Part shown: in pieces, positions 42,581-52,983 of the stretch
Layout: every line of letters starts with the position of its first letter
Numbering within the stretch: the first letter of the stretch is position 1
Assembly (NCBI GenBank): GCA_016800925.1
Contig: JABCPU010000194.1
Span: 1-64,000 of the forward strand
Direction of reading: 5' to 3'
Length of the DNA: 64,000 nucleotides
From: Suillus spraguei
Taxonomy: Eukaryota > Basidiomycota > Agaricomycetes > Boletales > Suillaceae
Notes under the pieces: model-generated
The model's input: only the letters and a program-made list of their open reading frames with translations
What the model was told of the DNA's origin: nothing
Databases searched by the model: none
Position numbers and translations under genes: made by a program

Positions 42581-44622
42581 GGTTGTAGAAGGAGAGTATT
42601 TTGAATTTGAAAATTTTAGGAGGTCAATGTCTCCTCTCCCACTCGACTCGGGGAGCGCCACCGGGTGAGGGGCCGGGCCGACGACCTGAAGCACGTATTG
42701 ATTAGAATTTAGAAGAATACTGCTACTGAAGGGTGTGTACTATGTAGGAAGCGACTGGCAGTGTCCACGAAAACGTTTCAATCAGGCGGGAGAATTTGAA
42801 GGCAGAATCGGCCAAGCGCAACTTACAAATACGCGCATACATTGGGAGTCACCAATTGCAAAGTACTGTTTACAAAAAACCATCGATAAAGATGTAGTAC
42901 GTTCCGAGCGGATCGTGAGCTTGCGAACGTTGACGCATGTGAAAAGGGCCTTTGTAAGCGCCCATGTGGAGATCCTCATTCTCGTGCTTCTTGACGAGAA
43001 TGGGGGAGGTCCGTGCACGCGCACTCAAATAGCTCTTCGAAGATTTGCACTTTGATTTTACTCTCTTCCTCTCCGCACTCCCCTTCTGTGCGACGCTTTA
43101 CGTTTTAGACCACCCTCCCACCTCCTAAATATTTTATATTCCAGTGTTTTTTGGTTTGGTATTCTCTTTCAGACTCAACGACGTCTGCTCTCGATACTAG
43201 TACTCCGAGCTTCACAGACACAGCTCAGATTTTTACAGACTGCTGAGCAAAAAAATCCGCCTGGGTCACTCAACGCCAGCCCTTCCCACACAAAAAAAAC
43301 CAAGTCCTCCAACTCTTTGATTGAGCACACGAAGATTTGTTTTACCTCTCCTTTAGAATCTGATTTTACCGTTTCCTTGTTCTCTTTCTAATACATTCAA
43401 ACCTTGCCTTTCACTCTACCTTAAACGCTAATATGCAAAGGCGGCTTACTTCAAGAGCCTTCGAGTTTCGCACGAACACAGCGCGAAAGTCAAAGAGCCC
43501 TTGACTGGATGCAGGTTGTATGGGCTATCAACGGCTTGCCTCCGAGTCATATGATAGAGGGGCTGACCACCAGTCTAGCTTACTAATAGATCACACTCAT
43601 AACATTTCTCGGTCTTCGCAAGAGGTCCACTCCTGTGTATTTCATTTCTTGTACTACAAGTACCCATTGACTAACCAGTCATCTTAACAGGTGTTGAGAC
43701 CTATAGTGCTCTAGCAGTAAGCGTAGTCACCTTTTACATCACCTCGAAGATGCAGGAGATGAGTATCTGGAATTTCGTTGTACGTTACATGCTTTTTCTA
43801 CTTTGGTCTCTCACGAATGGGTGTTGTAGTGGATCAGACGTACGCCGAACTCATACGGCGCTCGGATTGTGAAGGAGGCACACAATTAGAAGGCAGTTTG
43901 ACTTAGCCCCGCGGGTATTAGGCGCGTTGAATTATCCCCTTTTCCCATAAGCTAACAGCTAATCTGACGTTTCTTTGTAGACCCTTTGCGCACACTGGGA
44001 CATCCTTAACGTTAGAGAATCCATAGTACAACACGCGATGTTCGTTGCGAAGATTTTCTGCGGCTATTGGTGCTTTATCTCGGACGACAGGCATCAATTC
44101 TGGTTACGTTTTTATACTTTTGCTGACTGATGGTAGCAGATGATCAGGGAGTTTGAGTGTGCTGAGTTGGCGTGACCTGAGTCAGTCAATGCATTTTGAC
44201 TTCGAAAATTTGAATACCGTCGCACCGCGTTTTGGATGCGTAACATAGTTCAATATGATAGAGTGACCGGTATGGACAAGTAGATACAGTGTCCTTGACA
44301 AATTATATAATCTCCTTCCACTAACATGCTATATAAACCCATTTGGACTATTTTGTACTCGGCGGCCGACCGATGCGGCGTGCGCACTGGTTCTTCCAGG
44401 GACGGATACACGCAGTGCCAACAGCTGATAAGTCGAATTGGGCCTCCGAATTCGGTATTTATGGATCTAGTCTATCAAGCGATGCGCACAGGAAATCCAT
44501 TGACAACCGGCTCGTCAACGTCAGTGGGCCTTCGCACCCTGCTCAACGAGCACCATGTCCACTCCCCTAGACTATGACACAGAGGACAAGGAGAAAGCCT
44601 TGGTTCGGTTGAGGATGATGTT
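42581..44622. other. Long intergenic stretch between divergent F-box and permease genes
   Basis: About 2 kb separate the divergent starts, so both promoters should lie here. The part at 43,040-43,440 is CT-rich on the plus strand. A short frame at 43,519-43,625 with a possible intron to about 43,690 (…RSSQ then GVETYSALA) has a SNARE-like look but is too short to call. At 44,555 there is an ATG (MSTPLDYDTE...) that resembles a permease N-terminus but is out of frame with the permease exon. Confidence 0.4.
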
Positions 44623-46595
44623 ATGTATGCTGAGGCAGCGCCGGATCAAGTGATTGCAAGTCGTTTTGGTAGACTCGGCCCACTTCTTTCAAGACTCTTT
44701 GCTAGCGGTGTCGAGGCTCGTGGAGTAGAGCGTGTACCGGAAAACCAGAGAGAGTCGAAGAATGCTTGGAACAAGTGCGTATATTGTATTGTACTCGTGT
44801 GACCTATCCTGAACTCAGTGTAGTCTCCTCATGTGGTGGTCAGTCCAGTCTGATCCAACGCATTATCTTTTTTTCACGTTCCCTTCTCTTGATCTTTCCC
44901 TAGGTCCGTTAACACAGTGTTGACCACCATTCCTGTCGGGGTGCTCGCACAGTCCGCTTTCACTTTGAGTTTTGGGTATGTTACTCAGCATATGCGGCTC
45001 CGTAACCCCACTTATCCGATCTCTCAAGCAACGCAGTAGCAACTATTCTCTGTTTTGGCGCACTCGGCGGCATTGCAACAGCATTCATCGCTACCCTGGG
45101 CCCTACAACTGGTCTCCGCACCATGATCATCACCCGTTTCAGCTCAGGGTACTTTGGCGGTACCATCTACTCTGTCCTTAACATCCTTACTCAGTGCGAG
45201 GATTCTTGATTGTATGCATATCATCCCGCTAATTATACCTAGGCTCGGCTTTTCCACAACAGCAGTCATTCTCGGAGGTCAAACGCTCGCCAATATCAAT
45301 CCCGGCAGCCTTCCGCTTGTCGTTGGTATCGTTATCATTGGCGTGTGTTGTCTCGTCCCGTGTTTTATCGGGCATAACATGGTACACGTCTACGAGCGTT
45401 ACGCGTGGATGGTGACAAGTGTCATCATGCTTTTCCTCTGGGGTCTTGGTGGTAAAGCCGGATATGACATAAGTGCGCAGAAACCTCTCGAGGACACAGG
45501 GCGTGCTCTCTCAGCAGATATTCTCAGCTTTGGCGGAATTGTATTTGGTTCATTCTCAGGGGTGCGTTTGGTCAATATCTCTCTTGCATCGTTTCAGGTA
45601 CTAAATATTGTGAACCTTTATCCACTAGTGGGCTCCGGTCGCCGCAGATTATAATTGCCGGCTACCAGCTGATACACCAACCATGCGCGTATTCCTGCTT
45701 ACATTCTTTGGCCTGTTCATCCCCATCTGCTTCGTCGAGATCCTTGGCGCAGCCCTCATGACAATTACAGATCCCGCATACGTCACTGCGTTCACAAATG
45801 GATCAACAGGCGGCCTAATCGCGCAAGTTCTCTCTCCTTGGCATCACTTTGGCCAATTCATCCTTGTTCTTCTCGCACTTTCTGTCATGTAAGAACTGAT
45901 GAATGCATTCTTTTATGTACTAACCCATGAATAGTGCCAACAATATCCCAAATACCTACTCTACCGGTTTGTCGATACAAGCCCTCGGACGCCCATTCGC
46001 CATCGTCCCGCGCTTCTTCTGGGTTTTTATCGCTTTCGTGGTATATACTGTAGCAGGCGTTGCAGGTCGCGAACACTTCAGTGCTATCCTTTCTAATTTC
46101 CTCAGTATTCTCAGTTACTGGACGGCTTTCTTCATTGTGATCGTGGCCGAGGAGCACTTCATCTTCAGGCGGAAGAACGGGCCGCTTGGGGGTTACAATT
46201 TAGATGATTATGATATGCCGTCGAGGTGAGTCTACCGGTTTTGGGTGAAGATGTCGTTGACCCCATCCTGTCTTCAAGGCTACCACTAGGCGTAGCAGGT
46301 ATACTCTCAATGTGCTTTGGAATTGCAGGGGCTGTTGTTGGGATGTCAGAGGTATGTCATGTCCCTATCCTACTGGTACACTGATACATACAACTCGCTC
46401 ATAGGTGTGGTATACGGGACCACTTGGGAAGATGGCAGGAGCGGCGTACGGCGCTGATCTTGGGTTCGAGGTATGATTGATTCTTTGGCTGATCGAACAC
46501 GCGCTCATAACATTTGCATATAGTTAGCAGCTGCTTTCTCGGCTGTTACTTACCCTCCGCTGCGTGCGCTTGAGATTAAGCTCACTGGACGATAA
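44623..46595 (+). CDS. Purine-cytosine permease (NCS1 family, FCY2/FCY21 type), 494 aa, 10 exons
   Basis: This is a plasma-membrane symporter that takes up purine bases and cytosine with protons. Exons: 44623-44774, 44824-44838, 44904-44975, 45029-45193, 45243-45561, 45629-45888, 45935-46225, 46279-46351, 46405-46470, 46524-46595 (1,485 nt in frame, GT-AG introns). Family landmarks are ARGVERVPENQRESKNAW near the N-terminus, LTTIPVGVLAQSAFTLSFG, GPTTGLRTMIITRFSSGYFGG, about 12 hydrophobic segments, SGWAPVAADYNCRLPADTP, IANNIPNTYSTGLSIQ, GREHFSAILSNFLSILSYW and the end LRALEIKLTGR. I chose Met 44,623 because it is the first in-frame Met. A likely ancestral start at 44,555 is one frame off, perhaps through a 1-nt loss, which would cost about 20 N-terminal residues. 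Exon 2 is only 15 nt. Its last exons are copied in the duplication downstream. Confidence 0.92.
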
Positions 46596-48058
46596 GGGAG
46601 ATCTGCACTGAACTGGTACGCAGGCTGTAGTGTCTTAATTAGTGCAGCTTCTTGATTACCTATCAATGATCATGAATTGAAGAAAGACGGGCAGCAGTGT
46701 AGCTTCAGAACATCAAGTTATATAAGTATTCGACTGCGATACCGGTTGAATTCACTGGTGCAAGTCAAATAAATTGTACTAGACGGTCTACTGTCCCTAG
46801 TCATCAATATTCTGGAATTTCCTTCGTAACGTTGCTTTCTGCTTGTCGAGTTCAAGTGGTAAGTTGACATCCAGGTGCAGATTACGGGACCAAAATAACT
46901 TCCTTCCATCTCTCATCACCCGATTCCTGTCTAACGAACTTCGTCCTACGGTTAGGCATAACTCCGAGTTCGATATAGTCGACTTCAACGGGGTCAATAA
47001 GAAGTAACGCAAAGTTTCCTAGGGCTTCTTCGTAATTCTTGGCGTTATACCCTTCCTCTCCGGGTTTTGGGACTTTGACAGGCCACTTTCTGCCTCTTTG
47101 TAAGACTGCATGATGGAACCTGGAGCAGGCCGACACCACGACGCGCGCAAACCCGCATCGACACTATCAAACTTCTCCTGTCGTTCCTTCTCCCAGTCCC
47201 ACCCCTGATTCCGGAGTGCATCATACACCTCGCCCACGCCCTCGATTCTTTTATCCTTGAATTCAGATGAGGGGTAGATATCCATACGCCCGGAAATGCG
47301 GAATTGCTCGAGCGTGGTTTTGATCCAGAAGTGGGCTTCTATGCGATGGCCAGGGTTGGACTTGATCTGGGTGACCTTCGGAGAACGAATGTCTGTGGTT
47401 GTGACGAGCAGGGGTAGAGAAGGGAAGGATGGATGGATGACGTGGCCCCTGAGTACATGGCTACGAACGTATGGAATAGCGTCGTTGGCGCCGGTAGTTG
47501 CGAGCTGGAAGACTGGTCCGAACAACAAGTTAGTCCGTGTCTCATGAAGTGTGGTTGGAGGCTACCATTTTCATTTCCTTCCTTCTGCAGGCGTCTTCGA
47601 GAGCGTCGTGCCAGCGTGCAGTGCGAGCAACCATCATAGAGTAGATAATGTTTGATGGCGATATTACTATTACCTTGTATCTACAAGATCATTATATAGC
47701 CCACTGCTACCCCTGAGTACAAAGCCCATGTTGAACCCGTGCCACTTTTTATCCCGTGGAATTGATACGAGTAGGACTGCTCTAACCCAACTCTGTCCCT
47801 CCCTTTGTTCGCCAACTGCTCCAACCCGATTATCATTTTGTTCCGTCCCGTATAATTGGCAGGGAAAACTACTAATTACGTAAGTGTTCGAAGTTCTTTT
47901 CGGGTGAAAATCCCGTACGACCTTAAACGTGCTCGAGGTACTGACCAGGAGACCCCGCTGATCAGTTACTTCCTCGCTCTACCAACAAAACAGCTCTTTC
48001 ATTGGTTTCATCCCCGTAATGTTTGAAGCCGCTGCATGACTTTTAGACGCCTATCGCG
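46415..48058. repeat. Tandem duplication, unit A (about 1.65 kb)
   Basis: The unit runs from within permease exon 9 (CGGGACCACTTGGGAAGATGG, 46,415) through a PNPOx-like gene to a tail reading GAAGCCGCTGCATGAC at about 48,030. It repeats at 48,060-49,600. The PNPOx stop and start codons are offset by exactly 1,652 bases between the units. Confidence 0.92.
46882..47637 (-). pseudogene. PNPOx-like flavoprotein, copy A, frameshifted
   Basis: This is the homologue of the intact gene at 48,534-49,289. The N-terminus MMVARTARWHDALE matches, but a base is missing just after it (GCCTGCAG versus GCTCTGCAG in copy B), which runs into stops. The core (LLFGPVFQLATTGAND ... QFRISGRM ... WDWEKERQEKFD) is open from about 47,528. 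A second 1-nt deletion in a T-run (three T at about 47,087, four in copy B) changes the frame after KEAE, and the C-terminal NRRTKFVRQESGDERWKEV lies in another frame. Two independent lesions make it a pseudogene unless the assembly is wrong. It is convergent with the permease, about 290 bases away. Confidence 0.88.
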
Positions 48059-48059
48059 C

Positions 48060-48233
48060 ACGGGACCACTTGGGAAGATGGCAGGAGCGGCGTACGGCGC
48101 TGATCTTAGATTCGAGGTATGATTGATTTTTCGTCTGATCAAACATGCGTTCATAATATTTGCATAGAGCCTAGCAGCTGCTTTCTCGGCTGTTACTTAG
48201 CCTCCGCTGCGTACGCTTGAGCTCGTTGGACGA
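48060..48233 (+). pseudogene. Permease 3' fragment in duplication unit B
   Basis: The fragment matches permease exons 9 and 10 (PLGKMAGAAYGADL, intron, LAAAFSAVT). A stop replaces the Tyr codon after SAVT, and the end is altered (…LELVGR). The rest of the permease is absent, so this is only the portion carried along by the duplication. Confidence 0.9.
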
Positions 48234-48533
48234 TGAGGGAGATCTGTGCTATGCAGGCCGTATTGTCTTAATTAGTGCAGCTTCTGGGTTACCCATCAAT
48301 GATCATGGATTGTAACAAGACAGGCAGCAGTGTATGTTCAGAACAAAACCAGTGATCGGAAGCATCGAGTTATAGTAAGTGCTTGACTTCGGTACGGCCG
48401 GTTGAATTCGCAGGTGCACATCAAATAAATTGTGCTAAACGGTCTACTGTTCCTAGTCATTGGTATTCTGGAATTTTTTTCATAACATTGCTTTCTGTTT
48501 GTCAACTTCAACAGGTTGACGTCTAGGTGGAGA

Positions 48534-49289
48534 TTATGGGACCAATATAACTTCTTTCCATCTCTCATCACCTGATTCCTGTCTAACGAACTTCGTCCTA
48601 CGGTTAGGCGTAACTCCCAGTTCGGTATAGTCGACCTCAACGGGATCGATAAGAAGTAACGCAAAGTTTCCTAGGGCTTCTTCGTAACTCTCAGCGTTAT
48701 ATCCTTCCTCTCCGGGTTTTGGGACTTTGACAGGCCACTTTTCTGCCTCTTTGTAAGACTGCATGACGGAACCCGGAGCCGGCCGACACAACGACGCGCG
48801 CAATCCCGCATCGACACTATCAAACTTCTCCTGTCGCTCCTTCTCCCAGTCCCACCCCTGATTCCGGAGTGCATCATACACCTCGCCCACGCCCTCGATT
48901 CTTTTATCCTTGAATTCAGATGAGGGGTATATAGCCATGCGCCCAGAAATGCGGAATTGCTCATTCGTGACTTTGATCCGGAAGTGGGCTTCTATGCGAT
49001 GGCCAGGGTTGGACTTGATCTGGGTGACCTTCGGAGAACGGATGTCTGTGGTTGTGACGAGCAGGGGTAGAGAAGGAAGGGATGGATGAATGACGTGGCC
49101 TCTGAGTCTATGACTACGAACGTATGGAGTAGCATCGTTGGCGCCGGTAGTTGCGAGCTGGAAGACTGGTCCGAACAATAAGTTGGTCTGTGTCTCATGC
49201 AGTGTGCTTAGGAGCTCACCATTATCCCTCTCTTTCTGCAGAGCGTGCTCGAGAGCGTCGTGCCAGCGTGCAGTGCGAGCAATCATCAT
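48534..49289 (-). CDS. PNPOx-like FMN-binding split-barrel protein, intact (251 aa)
   Basis: It resembles the Alr4036-type pyridoxamine 5'-phosphate oxidase-like family, cytosolic flavoproteins that bind FMN; the reaction of the fungal members is not established. It is a single exon. The N-terminus MMIARTARWHDALEHAL is helical. FQLATTGANDATPYVRSHRLRG is the first barrel strand and FMN-phosphate region (about residues 46-67). Further on are TTTDIRSPKVTQIKSNPGHRIEAHF and QFRISGRM, then WDWEKERQEKFD and the C-terminal PNRRTKFVRQESGDERWKEVILVP with the family Arg-containing strand. No lesion is visible, in contrast to copy A. It probably supplies whatever function the locus retains. Confidence 0.87.
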   Translation of the reverse strand: MMIARTARWHDALEHALQKERDNGELLSTLHETQTNLLFGPVFQLATTGANDATPYVRSHRLRGHVIHPSLPSLPLLVTTTDIRSPKVTQIKSNPGHRIEAHFRIKVTNEQFRISGRMAIYPSSEFKDKRIEGVGEVYDALRNQGWDWEKERQEKFDSVDAGLRASLCRPAPGSVMQSYKEAEKWPVKVPKPGEEGYNAESYEEALGNFALLLIDPVEVDYTELGVTPNRRTKFVRQESGDERWKEVILVP

Positions 49290-49760
49290 AAGGTAGATAA
49301 TATGTGTGTATGTTTGGTGATAATATTACCTTGTACATACAACAATACTGATATTTACCTTGCTACCCATCCAACTGTCTCTCCTGATTGCGATTACACT
49401 GACTCTTATCTGATTATCATTTTGTTCCGTCCCTTCTATAGTTGGCAGGGAAACTACTAATCCCGTACAATCAATGCTGACCAGGCTGATCAATTGCTTT
49501 CTCGCAATATCGCTCTACCAACAAAACAGTGGTCCTCAGCTCTTTCACTGGTTTCATTCCCGTAACGTTTGAAGCCGCTGCATGATTTTTTAGACGCGCG
49601 TCAAGTTTATTTTGCTTGGCCTTCAAGTCGCTATGGGACCTGTCACATTTACGTAAGACCGCCATTGGCAACATCACAACCTGTCTGACTGACTCGACTC
49701 GTGGTACTGCCGCTATCCACCTGAATCCTGCAAACTCGTGCTTAATGATCCCTCTCTTCG

Positions 49761-50087
49761 ATGGCGCAACTCAGTCAAGTAGGTATCTTTCCCCTATGCC
49801 TCACGTATTCAAGTAATCCTTAGGTAATCGTGAAGGGTTTACCTGGTGGTACTCATAGTTTGGCCCTTGCTGGAATTATTGGGGGGGTTGCTCTTGGAAT
49901 TTGGGCTGTCTGGCTATTGGTCGTCTGTATAGGCAAGCTCAAACTCAAAGCGAGCGTCACATCCGCTGGGACCTCTGAATCCTCACCTCTCCTAGTTCGA
50001 TATCAAGCACCAATTAATCTTCAGGTGGGGAGCTCGATGACATTTCAACGTACCCAGCACAGTGGACTGATTGTAGATGATGAATAG
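49761..50087 (+). CDS. Small single-pass membrane protein, hypothetical
   Basis: Exon 1 would be MAQLSQ (49,761-49,778). A GT-AG intron follows (49,779-49,823), then VIVKGLPGGTHSLALAG and a strong TM segment (LAGIIGGVALGIWAVWLLVVCIG). The rest is a basic and polar tail with a Ser-rich part, ending …GLIVDDE at a TAG. That is about 94 residues. I recognise no family. The stop is followed in the same frame by the HET-protein frame. It could alternatively be the membrane end of a longer gene whose upstream exons (an open frame at 49,616-49,780) I cannot join in phase. Confidence 0.4.
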
Positions 50088-50099
50088 ACTCATACTGCC

Positions 50100-52217
50100 A
50101 CGTTAGAAAACGACGTACTACTTTGTTCCGTCTGTGCAAAGCTGGATTTTTACAGGATCTTCCTTTATGGCGTACATGAGCTGGAGGCGATTCCACTCGG
50201 TTCACTTTCATCCATCTTCGAAAAATCTTATCAATGCAGTTTCTGCCGCCTCATATCATTGTATGTCCGTCGAACACGAATTATGGAGAACGTTCCTCAC
50301 GTCGATCTCTCAGAGATTGAATGTGGGATGCACACGGGGATTTGCGGTGCTCTTCGAAGGGGACCTTATCCCCCACTTCGGTACGGCCGTTACCTCCGAA
50401 TCACTTGGAGCGGTGTTCGGCAGACACACCCTGCTTTCCATGCAGCAAACTCACCAATGATTCACCTCATGCAAGAAGATGCTTGCAAGTTTGGGAAACC
50501 TGTCGATCTTCATGGTCGCAGGGTGAAGGGCACGGTGGATATTGGTCTAGTGAAGAAGTGGATTAAGTTGTGTCAGGATAACCATGGAGATAAATGTCGG
50601 AATGTTTGGAGAATGGACAGGAACCTGCCGGGGTTCGTGAGAGTGGTGGACGTAGTGTCGATGTCCTTGACCCTTGCACCTCCTGGCTGTCGTTATGTCG
50701 CCCTCAGTTACGTATGGGGAGGCAACGGCGCAGAGTATTGGACAACAAAGGATAATATAACAAAGCGCTCCATGCCTGGCGGATTGAACACGGCAGACCT
50801 CCCTGACACCATCACAGACTCGATTTCATTCGTTCGACAGCTTGGTGAACGTTATATATGGATCGACGCTCTATGCATCACTCAAGATGATTCGCAGGAC
50901 AAGGTCACTCAGCTGCATGCTATGGATTCAGTATATGGCCTGTCTTGTTTCACGTTAATTGCTGCCGGTGGCAAGACGGTTCGAGACCCTCTCCCAGGAT
51001 ACCGTCCACGGACTAGAACACCACAAATACATATCGAAGTCGTCCAAGGACTCCATCTCTTTGTAATTCCTCCAACGACTCGTAAGGCACTGGCACTATC
51101 CACTTGGATTACGCGTTGTTGGACTTATCAAGAGAGCGCTCTGTCCTGCCGAAGGATATACTTCACTGAGCAGCAGGTCTACTTCGAGTGCCGATGTCGG
51201 GTTTTCCGCGAAGACATCGTCATGGAAAGTAGGAGCGACTTCTCCAGCAATTTTGTTGGGTACTCACGGGGAGAATATTTCCCATTCGCATCTGACTCCT
51301 TCGGTAGTTACAAGCTTGCCGTTGAGGACTATACACGACGCAATCTCACGGTCGAATCAGACATAGTCGATGCCCTCACTGGAGTGACAAATGCTTTGGT
51401 GGTGGCATTTGAACTCGGCGACCCCGCCAGCGCTTTTCAATATGGAATGATGTTGACGGAACTGCATCACGCGCTTCTCTGGCAACACGATCCACATACA
51501 TCTCGTGCCCGTCGTTCGCTTGCTGAGGGAGGCGACTTATCTTGGCCTTCCTGGGCATGGGCGACATGGCGTGGTGCTGTTATCTACATGGGGCAGAGTG
51601 TGTACAGGCAGACTCGGGTTGACAGTTATAGCAACGACGCGTCGGTGGATGAGACGTTTATTGATGCTTGGTATATTGTGGACCACAGTGGTGATGTAGT
51701 GCTGCTCGATGTTCGGAGGATTTCACGGGTTTATTGGATAGAGGAAGAGCAACCCCCATATTCCTCCCCGGGAGGGACCTTGGATCCAACGGAGATGCCA
51801 CTGGACATTCATCGACCGCTAAAACCAGGTACCCTTATTTTCCGCACGACTTCCAACCACTTTGACATTACAAGGCGAGACGGTGAACCAAATGGAGAAT
51901 CAAGTCCCGCCGACCACTACGGTCTCTTTAATGTTCTCTCCACCACGTCTTCTCCTTCTACCTGGGTTGGCACTGTCATCCTGCCACTGAATCCTGCTCC
52001 ACCGACCTCTATCAAGTTTATCGTGCTTTCTCGTGCAAGTGATAGTGTGATTGGTTCGTACGATAAGGAAAGTCTCAAGCGTTACCGCGGGTGCATGCTG
52101 CATGTGATGGCGGTTAATGAGAATGAGGGCTTGATGGAACGTATTGGGTTGGGTGCCATTCATATCGTTGCCTGGGTTACTTCAATGCCGGAGGAGAAGG
52201 TGGTGTTTCTGCGATAA
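50100..52217 (+). CDS. HET-domain (heterokaryon incompatibility) protein, start unresolved
   Basis: HET proteins trigger cell death when unlike fungal individuals fuse. The frame is open from 50,088 to the stop at 52,217 (about 700 residues), with no intron visible. The N-terminal part LCSVCAKLDFYRIF ... YQCSFCRLI is the Cys-rich region that precedes the HET domain in Agaricomycete members, so the protein begins upstream of the first Met (about 50,283). No ATG lies between the in-frame TAG at 50,085 and that region, so a first exon is missing from my model or the start is lost. The HET domain shows YVALSYVWGG, LPDTITDSISFVRQLGERYIWIDALCITQDD, MDSVYGLSCFTLIAAGG and WTYQESALS. The C-terminal half has no recognised partner domain (no WD, ANK or NACHT). 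Confidence 0.85.
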   Translation, partial: TLENDVLLCSVCAKLDFYRIFLYGVHELEAIPLGSLSSIFEKSYQCSFCRLISLYVRRTRIMENVPHVDLSEIECGMHTGICGALRRGPYPPLRYGRYLRITWSGVRQTHPAFHAANSPMIHLMQEDACKFGKPVDLHGRRVKGTVDIGLVKKWIKLCQDNHGDKCRNVWRMDRNLPGFVRVVDVVSMSLTLAPPGCRYVALSYVWGGNGAEYWTTKDNITKRSMPGGLNTADLPDTITDSISFVRQLGERYIWIDALCITQDDSQDKVTQLHAMDSVYGLSCFTLIAAGGKTVRDPLPGYRPRTRTPQIHIEVVQGLHLFVIPPTTRKALALSTWITRCWTYQESALSCRRIYFTEQQVYFECRCRVFREDIVMESRSDFSSNFVGYSRGEYFPFASDSFGSYKLAVEDYTRRNLTVESDIVDALTGVTNALVVAFELGDPASAFQYGMMLTELHHALLWQHDPHTSRARRSLAEGGDLSWPSWAWATWRGAVIYMGQSVYRQTRVDSYSNDASVDETFIDAWYIVDHSGDVVLLDVRRISRVYWIEEEQPPYSSPGGTLDPTEMPLDIHRPLKPGTLIFRTTSNHFDITRRDGEPNGESSPADHYGLFNVLSTTSSPSTWVGTVILPLNPAPPTSIKFIVLSRASDSVIGSYDKESLKRYRGCMLHVMAVNENEGLMERIGLGAIHIVAWVTSMPEEKVVFLR

Positions 52218-52983
52218 TGGCTAGCGGTGATAATTCGACTTTAATGTTCTTCGAATCACTGACTCTACTAGCAATATACAGTATGACCCTACGACTTGAC
52301 TGGATGCAAACAAAGTGGTGGTTATACACGTTCCTTTGTTTCAAAACAGCTCTTCTGGAGGATGGGTCCTCGGTCACTGGGAGGGCCCAACATGAAAGAA
52401 ACATGCCCTGTAGGTACCATATTGACATTATTCGGAAACACTCCACAGGCCGCACTTTCACCGAGCGTCCATGCGCCTCTAACACATCAGGCACACCTTC
52501 AGCCAGGTCACCTTCTCAAACCCAAACCCAATTTGCATCCCAGGCATCTTACAATATCCCATTCCGTCGTCGTCATTGATTCTGATGGGCCAGACAATAC
52601 AAAACGCAGACCGTCATCGCCAAGCGTGACTCCGGTTTTCAGCTTCGTTGAACCGGATCGTGGCGTTGTAATACCAAAGTGAATAATATATGCTAAATTC
52701 ATTGAGCTAGTTCAAATTCAATACTCACTGCATAGGTCCAGACCCATGTTTTATTACTGTAGTTACCGCCATAACACCAATCCACTGTTCTCTCTCGAAT
52801 TATAGAATTCTATTTCATTTATTAATTTTTGAGTCGACTTCTAGGTTTACGTTGGTTACAGCAGTACCGGGGGTCTGCCAAGTACATCTATAACCGTGGA
52901 AATCCTACATAGCCAACATATTCTGACAAGAAATAGTATGAGATAATAAAACTTAGTCGCATCGTGTTGTTGTTTTATGTTCC
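52218..52983. other. Stretch between convergent HET and acidic-protein genes
   Basis: This contains the 3' flanks of two convergent genes. Open frames at 52,217-52,579 and 52,296-52,682 have no motif. The region from 52,690 is AT-rich. Confidence 0.35.

Larger units (their letters stand above)
48060..49600. repeat. Tandem duplication, unit B
   Basis: The second copy of the 46,415-48,058 unit has the same order: permease 3' fragment, PNPOx-like gene, and a tail with GAAGCCGCTGCATGA at about 49,570. The copies have diverged by scattered substitutions and small indels in non-coding parts, so the duplication is not recent. Confidence 0.92.

Noticed and set aside
43519..43760. Possible SNARE-like N-terminal exon pair (RSSQ | GVETYSALA)
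   Set aside because: Only about 50 residues, no SNARE heptad repeat and no continuation; too short to call a gene.
52217..52682. Open frames after the HET gene
   Set aside because: No family signal; two overlapping frames are equally open, which suggests chance.
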